The notes under the pieces are model-generated. The model was not told the DNA's origin, searched no databases, and worked only from the letters and a program-made list of their open reading frames with translations. Source: Thermogemmata fonticola (GTDB taxonomy: Bacteria; Planctomycetota; Planctomycetia; Gemmatales; Gemmataceae). Taken from it: a stretch of 64,000 nucleotides of DNA. Positions 55,830 to 64,000 of this stretch are shown here, piece after piece (within the stretch, counting starts at the first letter, position 1; every line of letters begins with the position of its first letter). The DNA lies in assembly GCF_013694095.1 (NCBI RefSeq), contig NZ_JACEFB010000004.1:261471-325470 (forward strand), in the 5' to 3' direction. The translations under genes and the position numbers were made by a program.

Positions 55830-56212
55830 TCACCCCGCCGCCTCATAGACGACCTTACACTGCCGCAGATACGGCGAATTCCGCAACGCCTCCTGACCTT
55901 CAGTGCTAATCGTATTGTCCTATAGGCCCAAAAGGCCAAGTTCTGCAGGTAGGGCGATTGCGCCAACGCCTTCGCGCCAGCGTCGCCGACCTGATTCCCA
56001 ATCAGGTCCAGTATCATGTGTTGCACCTGAAGATGAATGAACTCGGCTCGCGCCGGGGCGCCATTTTCTTCGAGAAAATCGGCCAGAATTAGACGGGGCA
56101 ACGGGTCCAATGGCTGTTTGGCGATCTGACGCAATAGTGTCAGTGCAGTGGACCCAAACCGTCCCCACCACGGCTCCACCACAAACGGCTCCGGCACCTC
56201 ACGCTCCCGCAT
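55830..56212 (-). pseudogene. Broken paralogue of the LRR/repeat-companion gene
   Basis: It starts with the same MREREVPEP...VVEPWW opening and TIGR02996-type domain as the gene at 47518, then jumps from AEFIHLQV directly to the last leucine-rich repeat (AGAKALAQSPYLQNLAF), so most of the repeats are deleted. After LAFWAY the frame shifts; the shifted frame reads NTISTEGQEALRNSPYLRQCKV and stops at 55830. An uninterrupted frame also runs to 55778 but ends in nonsense. It lies just after the DarT-DarG unit. Confidence 0.8.
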
Positions 56213-56516
56213 GGCCCTGCGTCCTTCGCAAGTTTTTCATCCCAGATGAGCTGGTTCATTCCGTCTGGAGGTTGTTTGGATTATATCCTCTTCCGGTTTT
56301 CCTGCCTGTCGAGTTTTGCGGCGGATCGGAGGAGGGGGACGGCCGGTGACGCCGGGCTGTCCATGCTTGGGGGTGGACAAGTTTTGGCAGCGGCGGTTTC
56401 GGTTGGCCAGCTACTTCCTGAGGCGAGTGTCTCGACAAAGCCGGCGGCGGACGGCATCATAGAAGACAGCCTGTCCCGGCGGGGACAGTTTTTCTGGCTA
56501 GGGGAGGAAGGAAGCG
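56213..56516. other. Intergenic, no gene seen
   Basis: About 300 bases between the divergent LRR pseudogene and sulfatase gene. It presumably holds the sulfatase promoter; no clear hexamers. Confidence 0.35.
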
Positions 56517-58211
56517 ATGAGGTACGAGCATGAGGTTGGGGCCAGGCGGCGGGGGCGGCGTGCCGGTGGGGGGACTTGGGTCTGGGGTCTGGCAGTCGCC
56601 GGGCTGCTGGCGGCGGCTGCGCCGGTGTTAGCAGGAGGGGAAGCGGCGGCGAGCGCGGCCCAGCGGCCGAACATCCTCTTCTTTTTCGCAGACGATTGGG
56701 GCCGGTATGCTTCGGTGTATGCCGCCCACGAAGCAGCGCCGGCGGGCTTGTGCCAGGTGCTGCGCACGCCGAACATCGACGCGGTGGCGCGTCGGGGGGT
56801 AGTCTTCCGCCATGCTTTTGTGCCGGCGCCGTCCTGCACGCCGTGCCGCAGTTCCCTGCTGACGGGCCGATACTTTTTCCAGACCGGACGAGCCGCCATA
56901 CTGCAAGGGGCGCAATGGGAGGAAAGCTTGCCGGCGGTGCCGTTGCTGTTGCGTGAGGCGGGGTACACGATCGGCAAGACGGGGAAGGTGTGGAGTCCGG
57001 GCACGCCCGCGGATGCCCCCTTTGGCGGGCAGCGCTTCGCCTATCAGCAAGCGGGGATGGCCTTCCAGCGCTTCTCTCAGCAGGCGATGCAGGCGGTGGA
57101 ACAAGGGGCGAGCGTGGAACAGGCCAAGGCGCGGCTGCTCCAGCAGGCGGACGAAAACTTTGCGGCGTTTTTGCGGCAGCGCCAGGCGGGGGAGCCGTTT
57201 TTCTACTGGTTCGGCCCGACGAACACGCACCGCTCCTGGGCCCGCGGCTCCGGGAAAAAGCTCTGGGGCATCGACCCGGACGCGCTGCAAGGCCGCCTGC
57301 CGCCGTTTCTGCCCGATGTGCCGGAAGTCCGGGAGGACCTGGCGGACTACCTGGGGGAAGTGCAGGCGCTCGATAGCCTGCTCGGTGTTCTGCTGAAGCG
57401 GCTGGAACAAGCCGGGGAGGCGGAGCGGACCATCGTGGTGCTCAGCGGCGATCACGGCGGGCCGGGCTTCCCCCGTGGCAAATGCAACCTTTACGACTTC
57501 GGCACGGCGGTGGCCCTGATCGTCGCCGGCCCCGGCATCCCCGGCGGGCGGACCGTCGATGACTTCGTCAACCTCATGGACCTGGCCCCGACATTTCTCG
57601 AGCTCGGCGGCGTGCCCGTGCCCAAAGGCACCGCGGGACGCTCCCTGCTGCCCATCCTGCGCAGCGACCGTAGCGGGCAGGTCGATCCCAGCCGCACCTG
57701 GGTCATCACCGGTCGGGAGCGCCACGTGGCCGATGCCCGCGCCGGCAACCGGCCCTATCCCCAACGGGCTTTGCGCACACGGGAGTGGCTCTACATTCGC
57801 AACTACGCACCGGACCGCTGGCCGATGGGCGACCCCAAAGCCGCCGCCCGCACCCCCCTGCCCTCCTGGGACGTGCTCGCCAACGACACCTTCGCCGCCT
57901 TCGCTGACCTCGACGCCGGACCCACCAAAGCCTGGCTCATCCTCCACGGCCACGAGGAACGCTGGCAACCCTTCTTCCGCCTCGCCTTCGACAAACGGCC
58001 CGCCGAGGAACTCTACGACCTCCGCCACGACCCCTACCAGATGAAAAACCTGGCCCAGGACCCCCGCTACGACGCCCCACGGCACAAGCTAGCCCAGGAA
58101 CTCGAACGCCGCCTGCGCGCAGCGGACGACCCCCGCCTCGTGGAAGCCGACTGCCGCTTTGAACGCCCCCCCTTCACGGACCCCGCCCCGCCTCCCAAGA
58201 AGAAAAAGTAG
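56517..58211 (+). CDS. Secreted sulfatase
   Basis: A 564-residue sulfatase of the alkaline-phosphatase superfamily. After a signal sequence (about residues 21-39, ending near VLAGGEA), PNILFFFADDWG gives the metal-binding Asp pair at about 59-60. SCTPCRSSLLTGR holds the C-x-P-x-R maturation site, with Cys107 predicted to become formylglycine. VVLSGDHGGPG and GKTGKVW complete the site. Planctomycetes use many such enzymes to degrade sulfated polysaccharides. No formylglycine-generating enzyme or glycosidase gene is adjacent. GGAAGG precedes the ATG. moeA starts 31 bases after the stop. Confidence 0.9.
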   Translation: MRYEHEVGARRRGRRAGGGTWVWGLAVAGLLAAAAPVLAGGEAAASAAQRPNILFFFADDWGRYASVYAAHEAAPAGLCQVLRTPNIDAVARRGVVFRHAFVPAPSCTPCRSSLLTGRYFFQTGRAAILQGAQWEESLPAVPLLLREAGYTIGKTGKVWSPGTPADAPFGGQRFAYQQAGMAFQRFSQQAMQAVEQGASVEQAKARLLQQADENFAAFLRQRQAGEPFFYWFGPTNTHRSWARGSGKKLWGIDPDALQGRLPPFLPDVPEVREDLADYLGEVQALDSLLGVLLKRLEQAGEAERTIVVLSGDHGGPGFPRGKCNLYDFGTAVALIVAGPGIPGGRTVDDFVNLMDLAPTFLELGGVPVPKGTAGRSLLPILRSDRSGQVDPSRTWVITGRERHVADARAGNRPYPQRALRTREWLYIRNYAPDRWPMGDPKAAARTPLPSWDVLANDTFAAFADLDAGPTKAWLILHGHEERWQPFFRLAFDKRPAEELYDLRHDPYQMKNLAQDPRYDAPRHKLAQELERRLRAADDPRLVEADCRFERPPFTDPAPPPKKKK

Positions 58212-58242
58212 AGCGCCGTCTGCCTCCAAGGGAACGTTCGCC

Positions 58243-59460
58243 ATGCTGGAAGTGAACGCCGCCCAACAGATCGTCCTGGCTGCTGTCAAACCGCTGTCGC
58301 CGACCCGCGAACCCCTGGACCGCCGCCTGCTGGGCCGCCTCCTGGCCGAAGAAATCATCGCCCCGCAGGACAGTCCCGCCTGCGACAAATCCCTGCGCGA
58401 TGGCTACGCCGTCCGTGCCGCCGACTGCCCGTCAGCCGGAACCGTCCTCCAGGTGATCGGCGAGATCGCCGCCGGTGCTGCGCCGGGAGCAGGGATCGGA
58501 CCAGGCCAGTGCCAGCGGATTTTCACCGGTGCCCCCCTGCCCGCCGGGGCGGACGCCGTCGTCATGCAGGAAGACGTCGAACTGCTCCCCACCGGCCACA
58601 TCCGCCTGCGCCAGGGACCCGTCCGCCCCGGCCAGTGGGTCTATCCCCGCGGTCAGGAAATGCACGCCGGCGAAGCCATCCTCACCCCTGACACCCGCCT
58701 GACACCCGCCGCCCTGGGCGTGCTCGCTAGCCTCGGCCGTGCGTCCGTACAGGTCATCGCCGCCCCCCGCGTCGGCATCGTCGCCACCGGCAATGAACTG
58801 CTCGCTCCCGGCCAGCCGGGGACCCCAGGGAAAATCTACAACAGCAACGGCCCCCTCCTCTCCGCCCTCCTCGCCGCACTGCCCCTCGAATCCATCGACT
58901 TCGGCATCCTCCCGGACGAAGAAGCCCCCCTCCGCGCCGGCCTCGAACGCATGCTCCAACAGTGCCATGCCATCGTCATCGCCGGAGGGATGTCCGTCGG
59001 AGATTACGACCTGGTGCCCCGCACCCTCCGCACCCTGGGACTGGACGAACACATCCGCCAGGTCCGCATGAAACCCGGCAAACCCTTCCTCTTTGGCCGC
59101 TGCGGCGATCGCCTCGTCTTCGGCCTGCCGGGCAATCCAGTGAGCGCCTTCGTCTGCTGTCAGCTCTTTGTCCTTCCCGCCCTCCGCCGACTCCTCGGAT
59201 ATGCCGAAGCCGACTGCTATCCCCCCGTCCTCCCTGCCCGCTTCCGGGAAGCCTTCGCCGCCAGTAACGACCGCCCCACCTATCACCCCGCCCGCTACGA
59301 ACTCCGACCCACCGAACTGCTCGTGAAACCCCTCCCCTGGTCCGGGGCCCCCGATCTGCGCGCCCTGCTGGCCGCCAACGCCCTGCTCCTGCTCCCCCCC
59401 GGCGACGTTCGCTACGCCCCCACCGACCCCGCCTCCTTCATCCCCCTGGATCGCACCTGA
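58243..59460 (+). CDS. moeA: Molybdopterin molybdotransferase MoeA
   Basis: A 405-residue enzyme of molybdenum cofactor synthesis that inserts molybdate into adenylylated molybdopterin. SPACDKSLRDGYAV, FTGAPLPAGADAVVMQEDV, GIVATGNELLAPGQPGTPGKIYNSNGPLL, AGGMSVGDYDLV and FGLPGNPVSAFVCCQLFVLP are all in family order. The start at 58243 is selected because similarity begins right after it; the frame is open upstream into the sulfatase end. It is co-directional with the sulfatase. No other moa or mog gene lies in the window. Confidence 0.93.
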   Translation: MLEVNAAQQIVLAAVKPLSPTREPLDRRLLGRLLAEEIIAPQDSPACDKSLRDGYAVRAADCPSAGTVLQVIGEIAAGAAPGAGIGPGQCQRIFTGAPLPAGADAVVMQEDVELLPTGHIRLRQGPVRPGQWVYPRGQEMHAGEAILTPDTRLTPAALGVLASLGRASVQVIAAPRVGIVATGNELLAPGQPGTPGKIYNSNGPLLSALLAALPLESIDFGILPDEEAPLRAGLERMLQQCHAIVIAGGMSVGDYDLVPRTLRTLGLDEHIRQVRMKPGKPFLFGRCGDRLVFGLPGNPVSAFVCCQLFVLPALRRLLGYAEADCYPPVLPARFREAFAASNDRPTYHPARYELRPTELLVKPLPWSGAPDLRALLAANALLLLPPGDVRYAPTDPASFIPLDRT

Positions 59461-59678
59461 GCCGCCCCCCTGCCCCTTCCCCGCTTCCGCCACCTCACCG
59501 CACGACCCACGAACAACCTGAAAAACCCAGATCGACGGGAACGAAACGACGGAACCCCGCCGCCTCCGGGAAGGGTTCCTGCTATTGGCCTCTCCGACCG
59601 CCGCAGAAAAAGAGCCTGGGAAAAAGGAAAGCCGGCAGCGGCTCCCGCAGACTTCCGCTCCCGGCCCCTCGCAAGAGA

Positions 59679-60793
59679 TTTTCAAACGCCTTTCGGCATC
59701 ACTGCATGTGAAAGTTAAAAGTTTTCATGATGTTTATGTTCACATAAGTAAGTTTCAAACGCCTTTCGGCATCACTGCATGTGAAAGGGTATCCAAGCGC
59801 CGCGAAGAGGAGACTAATTATGTGTTTCAAACGCCTTTCGGCATCACTGCATGTGAAAGGATATGACACCGCGGCGTCATGATGCATCCACATCGTTTCA
59901 AACGCCTTTCGGCATCACTGCATGTGAAAGACCAGGAGCGGGTAGCTCAGGCTCCTGGGCAGCAAGTTTCAAACGCCTTTCGGCATCACTGCATGTGAAA
60001 GTGAACCGGAAGTGTCTAAATGGCAGAAAGGTGTGGTGTTTCAAACGCCTTTCGGCATCACTGCATGTGAAAGGAGGAGAGTCATGGAGGTTTATGTGTC
60101 ACTGTCTGGGTTTCAAACGCCTTTCGGCATCACTGCATGTGAAAGGATATGACACCGCGGCGTCATGATGCATCCACATCGTTTCAAACGCCTTTCGGCA
60201 TCACTGCATGTGAAAGCCGGCGAGCAGTCGCGAAAATCGATTAGTTCGTCTTTCGTTTCAAACGCCTTTCGGCATCACTGCATGTGAAAGACTACTGGGA
60301 GGAGCTAAGGAATCTGGTGAAGGGGTTTCAAACGCCTTTCGGCATCACTGCATGTGAAAGATTGCGCGGACGGTTGACGCGCCGGTCGTCATCGAGGTTT
60401 CAAACGCCTTTCGGCATCACTGCATGTGAAAGCTGGAACGCGAGTAAAGCTTCTCCGTGATGCCATCCGTTTCAAACGCCTTTCGGCATCACTGCATGTG
60501 AAAGTCCTTCCAGGGGCAGCACGAGGCCGCTGTGCTGATGTTTCAAACGCCTTTCGGCATCACTGCATGTGAAAGAAGCAACTTCTCTGCTTCTGTCGCG
60601 TCATACAACTGTTTCAAACGCCTTTCGGCATCACTGCATGTGAAAGGTTGATAACGGCACTAATTCTGAATCTGAAACTGTTGGTTTCAAACGCCTTTCG
60701 GCATCACTGCATGTGAAAGTTAGACTCATCACGGTTTGAATGTACGCGACGTTCACGGTTTCAAACGCCTTTCGGCATCACTGCATGTGAAAG
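59679..60793 (-). CRISPR. CRISPR array, 16 repeats of 36 bases and 15 spacers of 34-38 bases
   Basis: The plus-strand repeat begins GTTTCAAACGCC, continues TTTCGGCATC and ends TGCATGTGAAAG. On the minus strand it ends with TTTGAAAC, like crRNA 5' handles of type I/III systems, and contains GCC-GAAA-GGC, a short hairpin with a GAAA tetraloop. So transcription is probably on the minus strand, with the leader at the high-coordinate side (AT-rich at 60840-61000). The repeat at the far end (59679) has its terminal base changed, as expected for the old end. Repeat starts: 59679, 59752, 59824, 59895, 59966, 60038, 60110, 60181, 60255, 60325, 60397, 60469, 60540, 60611, 60684, 60758. The spacers at 59860-59894 and 60146-60180 are identical. 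No cas gene is in the window. Confidence 0.97.
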
Positions 60794-61378
60794 AGCTGGC
60801 TCTTGCCGCCCTAGAAATCCTAGCATTTGCTCGAGGTACTTTCAAGCACCCCCCCAAAAAATTTTTCGATTTTTTTTCCGACCCCCCTTCGGAGGAAAGA
60901 TCAGTAACGTATAGTATTGGGAAATAAGAGGTTGCGATTAATCAAGCACGTCCCCGCTAGTAGATTCGGATCAAGTTGTTTTATGGCAGTTAGTTACGTC
61001 GAAATTGAGGTGAGGTCGAAGTTGCACGCGGAGGTGCTTGAATGAACGTTGGTTTGAATGATGTGGGTCAGTTCCGCACAGGGAAGGCGAGCGGTTCGGG
61101 CGAATGGGGAATGGGGAGTGGGGAGTGGGGAGTGGGGAGTGGGGAATGGGGAGTGGGGAATGGGGAGTGGGGAATGGGGAATGGTGGGAAGCGGCGAGCG
61201 GTTCGGGCGAATGGCGAATGGCGAATGGCGGAAAGCAGTGAATGGCGAATGGCGAAGGGCGAATGGTGGAAGACAGCGAGCGGCGAGCGGCGAGCGGTGG
61301 GGCGAATGGCGAATGGTGGGAGAGGGGCGAGCGGGGGAGGTTCCGCCCCCGGAATGCGGTCCGCCTCGACCCCTGGTG
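60794..61378. other. Putative CRISPR leader followed by G-rich minisatellite
   Basis: The first 200 bases after the array are AT-rich, with A and T runs (CCAAAAAATTTTTCG, then ATTTTTTTTCCG), suiting a leader for minus-strand transcription. The rest is repeat DNA. No gene recognised. Confidence 0.5.
61098..61325. repeat. Short tandem repeats of GGGGA(G/A)T and GCGAATG units
   Basis: From 61104 to about 61190 the seven-base units GGGGAAT and GGGGAGT alternate many times. From about 61195 to 61320 GGCGAAT and GGCGAGC units follow. The same GCGAATGGCGAATGG phrase occurs near 47260-47350. Confidence 0.85.
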
Positions 61379-62353
61379 TCAACGAGGCGGCAGTGAAGGA
61401 TGTGGTGGCGGTGCTGAAGGGGCTGGGGAAGCGGTGAGGGTCGGGGAAGGGTCGGCGTGCGGGGTGCGAGGGCGGCGGAGGTGAGTCAGGAGGGCATCGG
61501 CGAGGACGAGGAGGACGGCGAGCCAGACGCAGGCGAGGGCGGCCAGGCGGGCGGTGGTCAGCTCTTCACCCAGGACGGTGAGGGCCAGGAGCAGTTGCAC
61601 GGTGGGGGAGATGAACTGGAGGAAGCTGAGGGCCAGGAGGGTGAGGCGGCGCAGGGAGAGGGTGAAGGCGAGCAGTGGGACGACGGTGACGAGTCCGCTG
61701 GCGAGGATGGCGGCGGTGGCGGCGGGTGTGGCGCCGAGGTGGTGGTGACCGGAGCCGGCGAGGAGGAGGTAGGCGGCGGAGGGGGGCAGAAGGAGGGCGG
61801 TTTCGACGGTCAGGGCGGCGATGGAATCCAGGGGGATTTGTTTGCGGAGGAGGCTGTAGAGTCCGAAGGTGAGGGGGAGGGCGAGGGGGAGCCAGCCCCC
61901 CTGTCCGTTGAGGAGGAGGGGAAGCGCAGCGCTGAGGGCGACCAGGGCCAGGGCGGGGTAATGGGCGGGGCGGAGGCGTTCGCCGAGCAGGGCGGAGCCG
62001 AGGGCGGCGTTGACCAGGGGCAGGAGGAAGTAGCCGTGGCTGGCTTCGGCGACGCGATCGGTGACGGTGGCGTAAATGTACAGCAGCCAGTTGACGGCCA
62101 ACAGACTGGCGGACGCCCCCAGGCGCATCATCAGGCTGCGGTCTGCCAGAGCGCGGCGGAGTTCCGCGCGGGGCTGACGATGGAGCGTCACCAAAAGCAG
62201 AAGCAGGGGCAACGACCAGACGATCCGCTGGGCGAGGATTTCCCCGGCGGACAGGCCGTAGCGTTTGAGCAGGGCGAAGTAGAGGGGCACCAGTCCCCAG
62301 CAGGTGTAGGCGCCGAGGCCCCAGAGGAGGCCGGAACGGGAGGAGCCGGTCAC
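61379..62353 (-). CDS. rarD: RarD-type EamA-family membrane transporter
   Basis: A 324-residue membrane protein with about ten helices and two EamA halves. GLLWGLGAYTCWGLVPLYFALLKRYGLSAGEILAQRIVWS is the RarD N-terminal signature, and NWLLYIYATVTDRVAEASHGYFLLPLVNAALG follows. The ligand is unknown in this family. The C-terminal 30 residues are Pro-rich and poorly conserved. The start is GTG at 62353, chosen because GGGGAGG precedes it and the GTGA overlaps the stop of the Rieske gene by four bases, which indicates translational coupling. Confidence 0.88.
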   Translation of the reverse strand: MTGSSRSGLLWGLGAYTCWGLVPLYFALLKRYGLSAGEILAQRIVWSLPLLLLLVTLHRQPRAELRRALADRSLMMRLGASASLLAVNWLLYIYATVTDRVAEASHGYFLLPLVNAALGSALLGERLRPAHYPALALVALSAALPLLLNGQGGWLPLALPLTFGLYSLLRKQIPLDSIAALTVETALLLPPSAAYLLLAGSGHHHLGATPAATAAILASGLVTVVPLLAFTLSLRRLTLLALSFLQFISPTVQLLLALTVLGEELTTARLAALACVWLAVLLVLADALLTHLRRPRTPHADPSPTLTASPAPSAPPPHPSLPPR

Positions 62354-63513
62354 GCGGACCTCCCCGGAGCGGGAGTGGAAGTCCGGGGCTGGACGCCTGC
62401 CGCTTCCTGGAGCGCGCGGCCCAAAAGCTGGTGGAAGTAATAGCCGCCGTTTTCCCGCTCCACGCTGAAGCGCCCGTAACGGTAGCTGCGACTGTGGAGG
62501 TTCCGCTGGACTTCTTCGCAGACTTCCATGTCTTCCCGCTGAACTTGCTCGGTCACCGCCAGGCTTTCCGCGATGAAGTCCGGCGGCGTTCCCTCGGCAA
62601 AGTAGAGGTCGAAGAGGACCCGGCAGCGCTCCACCCCCAGGGGCACCACAATGTTGCAGTCCATCACGCCGGGGTAGATGTTGAACATGACGTTGGGATA
62701 GACCCACCAGTAGGCGGCCAGGTCTCCGCTGCGGGTGCGTCCGACGGCGCCGCTCGCCGCCTGCAACGGGCTGACTTGCAACACCGTCGCCCCTTCGCAA
62801 ATCGTGCGGTAGTCCCGGTACTGCAACGCTTCGGATAGGCCGGGATGCACCGTGTTGACGTGGTAGCCGCCGTCGAGATAGTTGTCCACATACACCTTCC
62901 AGTTGCAGGCCAGGTCATAAACCCGCCGCTCGTGCCAGACTAAGCCCTGGAACGCCTGCCGGTCGGCTGCCCACTGGGGCAACGGGTGCAGATAGCTTTC
63001 CAGGTCCGTCGCGGGCTGGCCCAGATGGACCCAGACGTACGGTCCCCACTCGGCCGTTGCCACCTCCGGCAAGCCGTTGGCCTCGCGATCGAACTCTTCC
63101 ACCCCGGCGAACTCCGGCACGCCCCGCAGCCGGCCCCTCAGGTCATACGTCCAGCCGTGATAGCGGCACCGCAGCTTGCTGGCCCGCCCCTGCTCCGCCG
63201 TGCACACCCGCGCCGCCTTGTGCCGACAAACGTTGATAAAACCCCGCAGCACCCCGTCCTCCCCTCGCACCACCACCACGGGCTCGCCCGCCACGGCGAA
63301 AGTCACATACGACCCCGCCTCCGCCACCAGCTCCCGCCGACCCACCGCCTGCCACGTCTGGCCAAACACCGCCTCCCGTTCCAGCTCCGCCACCCCCTCC
63401 CAGGTGTACCACTCCTTCGGCAGCGTCCGCGCCCGGCTCAACGGCCGACCCGGATCAAAATCCGCCAGCACCTCCCGCACCGCCTCCGCTACACCCCTTC
63501 CTGTTCCTTCCAT
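62350..63513 (-). CDS. Rieske-type aromatic ring-hydroxylating oxygenase alpha subunit
   Basis: A 387-residue oxygenase. The Rieske 2Fe-2S ligands are Cys96, His98, Cys116 and His119 in CRHKAARVC...CRYHGW. The catalytic domain has VDNYLDGGYHVNTVHPGL, supplying the non-heme iron histidines. This architecture is shared by ring-hydroxylating dioxygenases and by choline/carnitine-type monooxygenases; the substrate is not readable. It needs a reductase, which is not next to it. AAGGGAGGG precedes the ATG. An SDR gene lies just upstream and rarD overlaps its end. Confidence 0.9.
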   Translation of the reverse strand: MEGTGRGVAEAVREVLADFDPGRPLSRARTLPKEWYTWEGVAELEREAVFGQTWQAVGRRELVAEAGSYVTFAVAGEPVVVVRGEDGVLRGFINVCRHKAARVCTAEQGRASKLRCRYHGWTYDLRGRLRGVPEFAGVEEFDREANGLPEVATAEWGPYVWVHLGQPATDLESYLHPLPQWAADRQAFQGLVWHERRVYDLACNWKVYVDNYLDGGYHVNTVHPGLSEALQYRDYRTICEGATVLQVSPLQAASGAVGRTRSGDLAAYWWVYPNVMFNIYPGVMDCNIVVPLGVERCRVLFDLYFAEGTPPDFIAESLAVTEQVQREDMEVCEEVQRNLHSRSYRYGRFSVERENGGYYFHQLLGRALQEAAGVQPRTSTPAPGRSA

Positions 63514-63534
63514 CGCTGAACCCTCCCTTCCCCT

Positions 63535-64000
63535 TCAAATCGTGACGCAGGAAAAACCGCCGTCCACCACAATATTCTGCCCCGTCACAAAACCGCTCGC
63601 CCGCCGACTCGCCAGCCAAACCACCGCGCCGCCCAACTCCCACGGCTCCCCAAAACGCCCCATCGGCGTATGAGCGATGATCGCCTGGCCCCGCTCCGTG
63701 TAATTCCCCGCCTCATCGTACAGCAGCCGACGATTCTGCTCCGCCGGGAAAAACCCCGGACTGATCGCGTTGACCCGCACCCCATACGGCGCCCACTCCC
63801 GCGCCAGCCACTGCGTCAGGTTCAGCACCGCCGCCTTCGCCGCCGAATAAGCCACCACCCGCGACAGCGGTCGCATCCCCGCCAGCGAGGCGATGTTGAT
63901 AATGCTCCCCCCACCCCCCGCCACCATCACCTCCCCAAACACCTGGCACGGCAACAACACCCCGCCTACCAGATTCAAATCAAACACCCCCCGCCATGCC
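63535..64000 (-). CDS. SDR-family oxidoreductase, C-terminal part (cut by window end)
   Basis: A short-chain dehydrogenase whose N-terminus lies beyond the window. The frame is open to base 64000 and reads AWRGVFDLNLVGG at the edge, so this is the middle and C-terminal part. INIASLAG carries the catalytic Ser region, YSAAKAAVLNLT the Tyr-x3-Lys pair, VNAISPGFF the substrate-side loop and VVDGGFSCVTI the family C-terminus. It lies 22 bases upstream of the Rieske oxygenase gene in the same direction; together they could oxidise and then dehydrogenate one substrate. Confidence 0.88.
   Translation of the reverse strand, partial: AWRGVFDLNLVGGVLLPCQVFGEVMVAGGGGSIINIASLAGMRPLSRVVAYSAAKAAVLNLTQWLAREWAPYGVRVNAISPGFFPAEQNRRLLYDEAGNYTERGQAIIAHTPMGRFGEPWELGGAVVWLASRRASGFVTGQNIVVDGGFSCVTI

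Noticed and set aside
55778..56212. Reading the broken LRR gene as an intact 144-residue protein
   Set aside because: After LAFWAY the sequence loses all family features, while the adjacent frame keeps them to 55830, so it is a frameshifted pseudogene.
59585..60168. Small plus-strand frames over the CRISPR array encoding FKRLSASLHVK repeats
   Set aside because: They are translations of the CRISPR repeats, not proteins.

Overview
The window reads as a high-GC chromosomal segment of a planctomycete, most likely family Gemmataceae. Two copies of the short N-terminal 'repeat-companion' domain known from Gemmata (TIGR02996-like; one gene carries leucine-rich repeats, the other is broken) point there. 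So do a very long membrane pyrophosphatase, Lgt with a long insert, and secreted proteins beginning with a WACPFC-type motif. Genus is inference. Codon use is GC-rich throughout except for AT-rich patches near 24350, 46050-46180, 47100-47200 and 60850-61000.

Layout. 1-10 kb: a truncated SWIM-zinc-finger SNF2-type gene, a P2-type cation ATPase, and a three-gene ABC ATPase/membrane protein/anchored protein cluster. 10-24 kb: PIG-L deacetylase, a secreted peptidase-MA-like protein, K+-independent proton pyrophosphatase, CstA, an MlaF-type ABC ATPase, a soluble histidine kinase, a histidine phosphatase, a coiled-coil membrane protein, a membrane protein of unknown role and DAHP synthase. 24-39 kb: PriA, ferredoxin plus ferrochelatase, Mfd, Lgt with an internal PDZ domain, a MoxR ATPase, and an XPB-type helicase next to its Bax1-type nuclease partner. 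DNA repair and replication-restart functions (PriA, Mfd, XPB-Bax1) lie close together here.

39-48 kb is an accessory-like zone. It has a tandem duplication of a two-gene cassette (Cys-rich secreted protein plus a 350-residue membrane-anchored protein) with a poly-C frameshift between copies, a secreted protein, an HD hydrolase of the (p)ppGpp-hydrolase type, tRNA-Ile(CAT), and about 2 kb with one extraordinarily long open frame behind a near-consensus promoter. 48-54 kb: LRR protein, a MarR regulator plus protoglobin pair with a cluster of palindromes upstream, and a cassette of two ATP-grasp ligases, a small membrane protein and a lysine-2,3-aminomutase-type radical SAM enzyme.

54-61 kb: a DarT toxin and DarG macrodomain antitoxin encoded as one continuous unit broken by a single-base frameshift, an LRR pseudogene, a sulfatase, MoeA, and a CRISPR array (16 repeats, 15 spacers, one spacer present twice) with no cas genes in the window. 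61-64 kb: minisatellite-like G-rich repeats, then a minus-strand run of SDR (cut by the window end), Rieske oxygenase and RarD.

The items most worth a second look are the DarT-DarG fusion, Lgt with an inserted PDZ domain, the KamA/ATP-grasp cassette, the MarR-protoglobin operator cluster, and the duplicated Cys-rich cassette with a slippery C tract. All identifications come from reading motifs; no database search was run.
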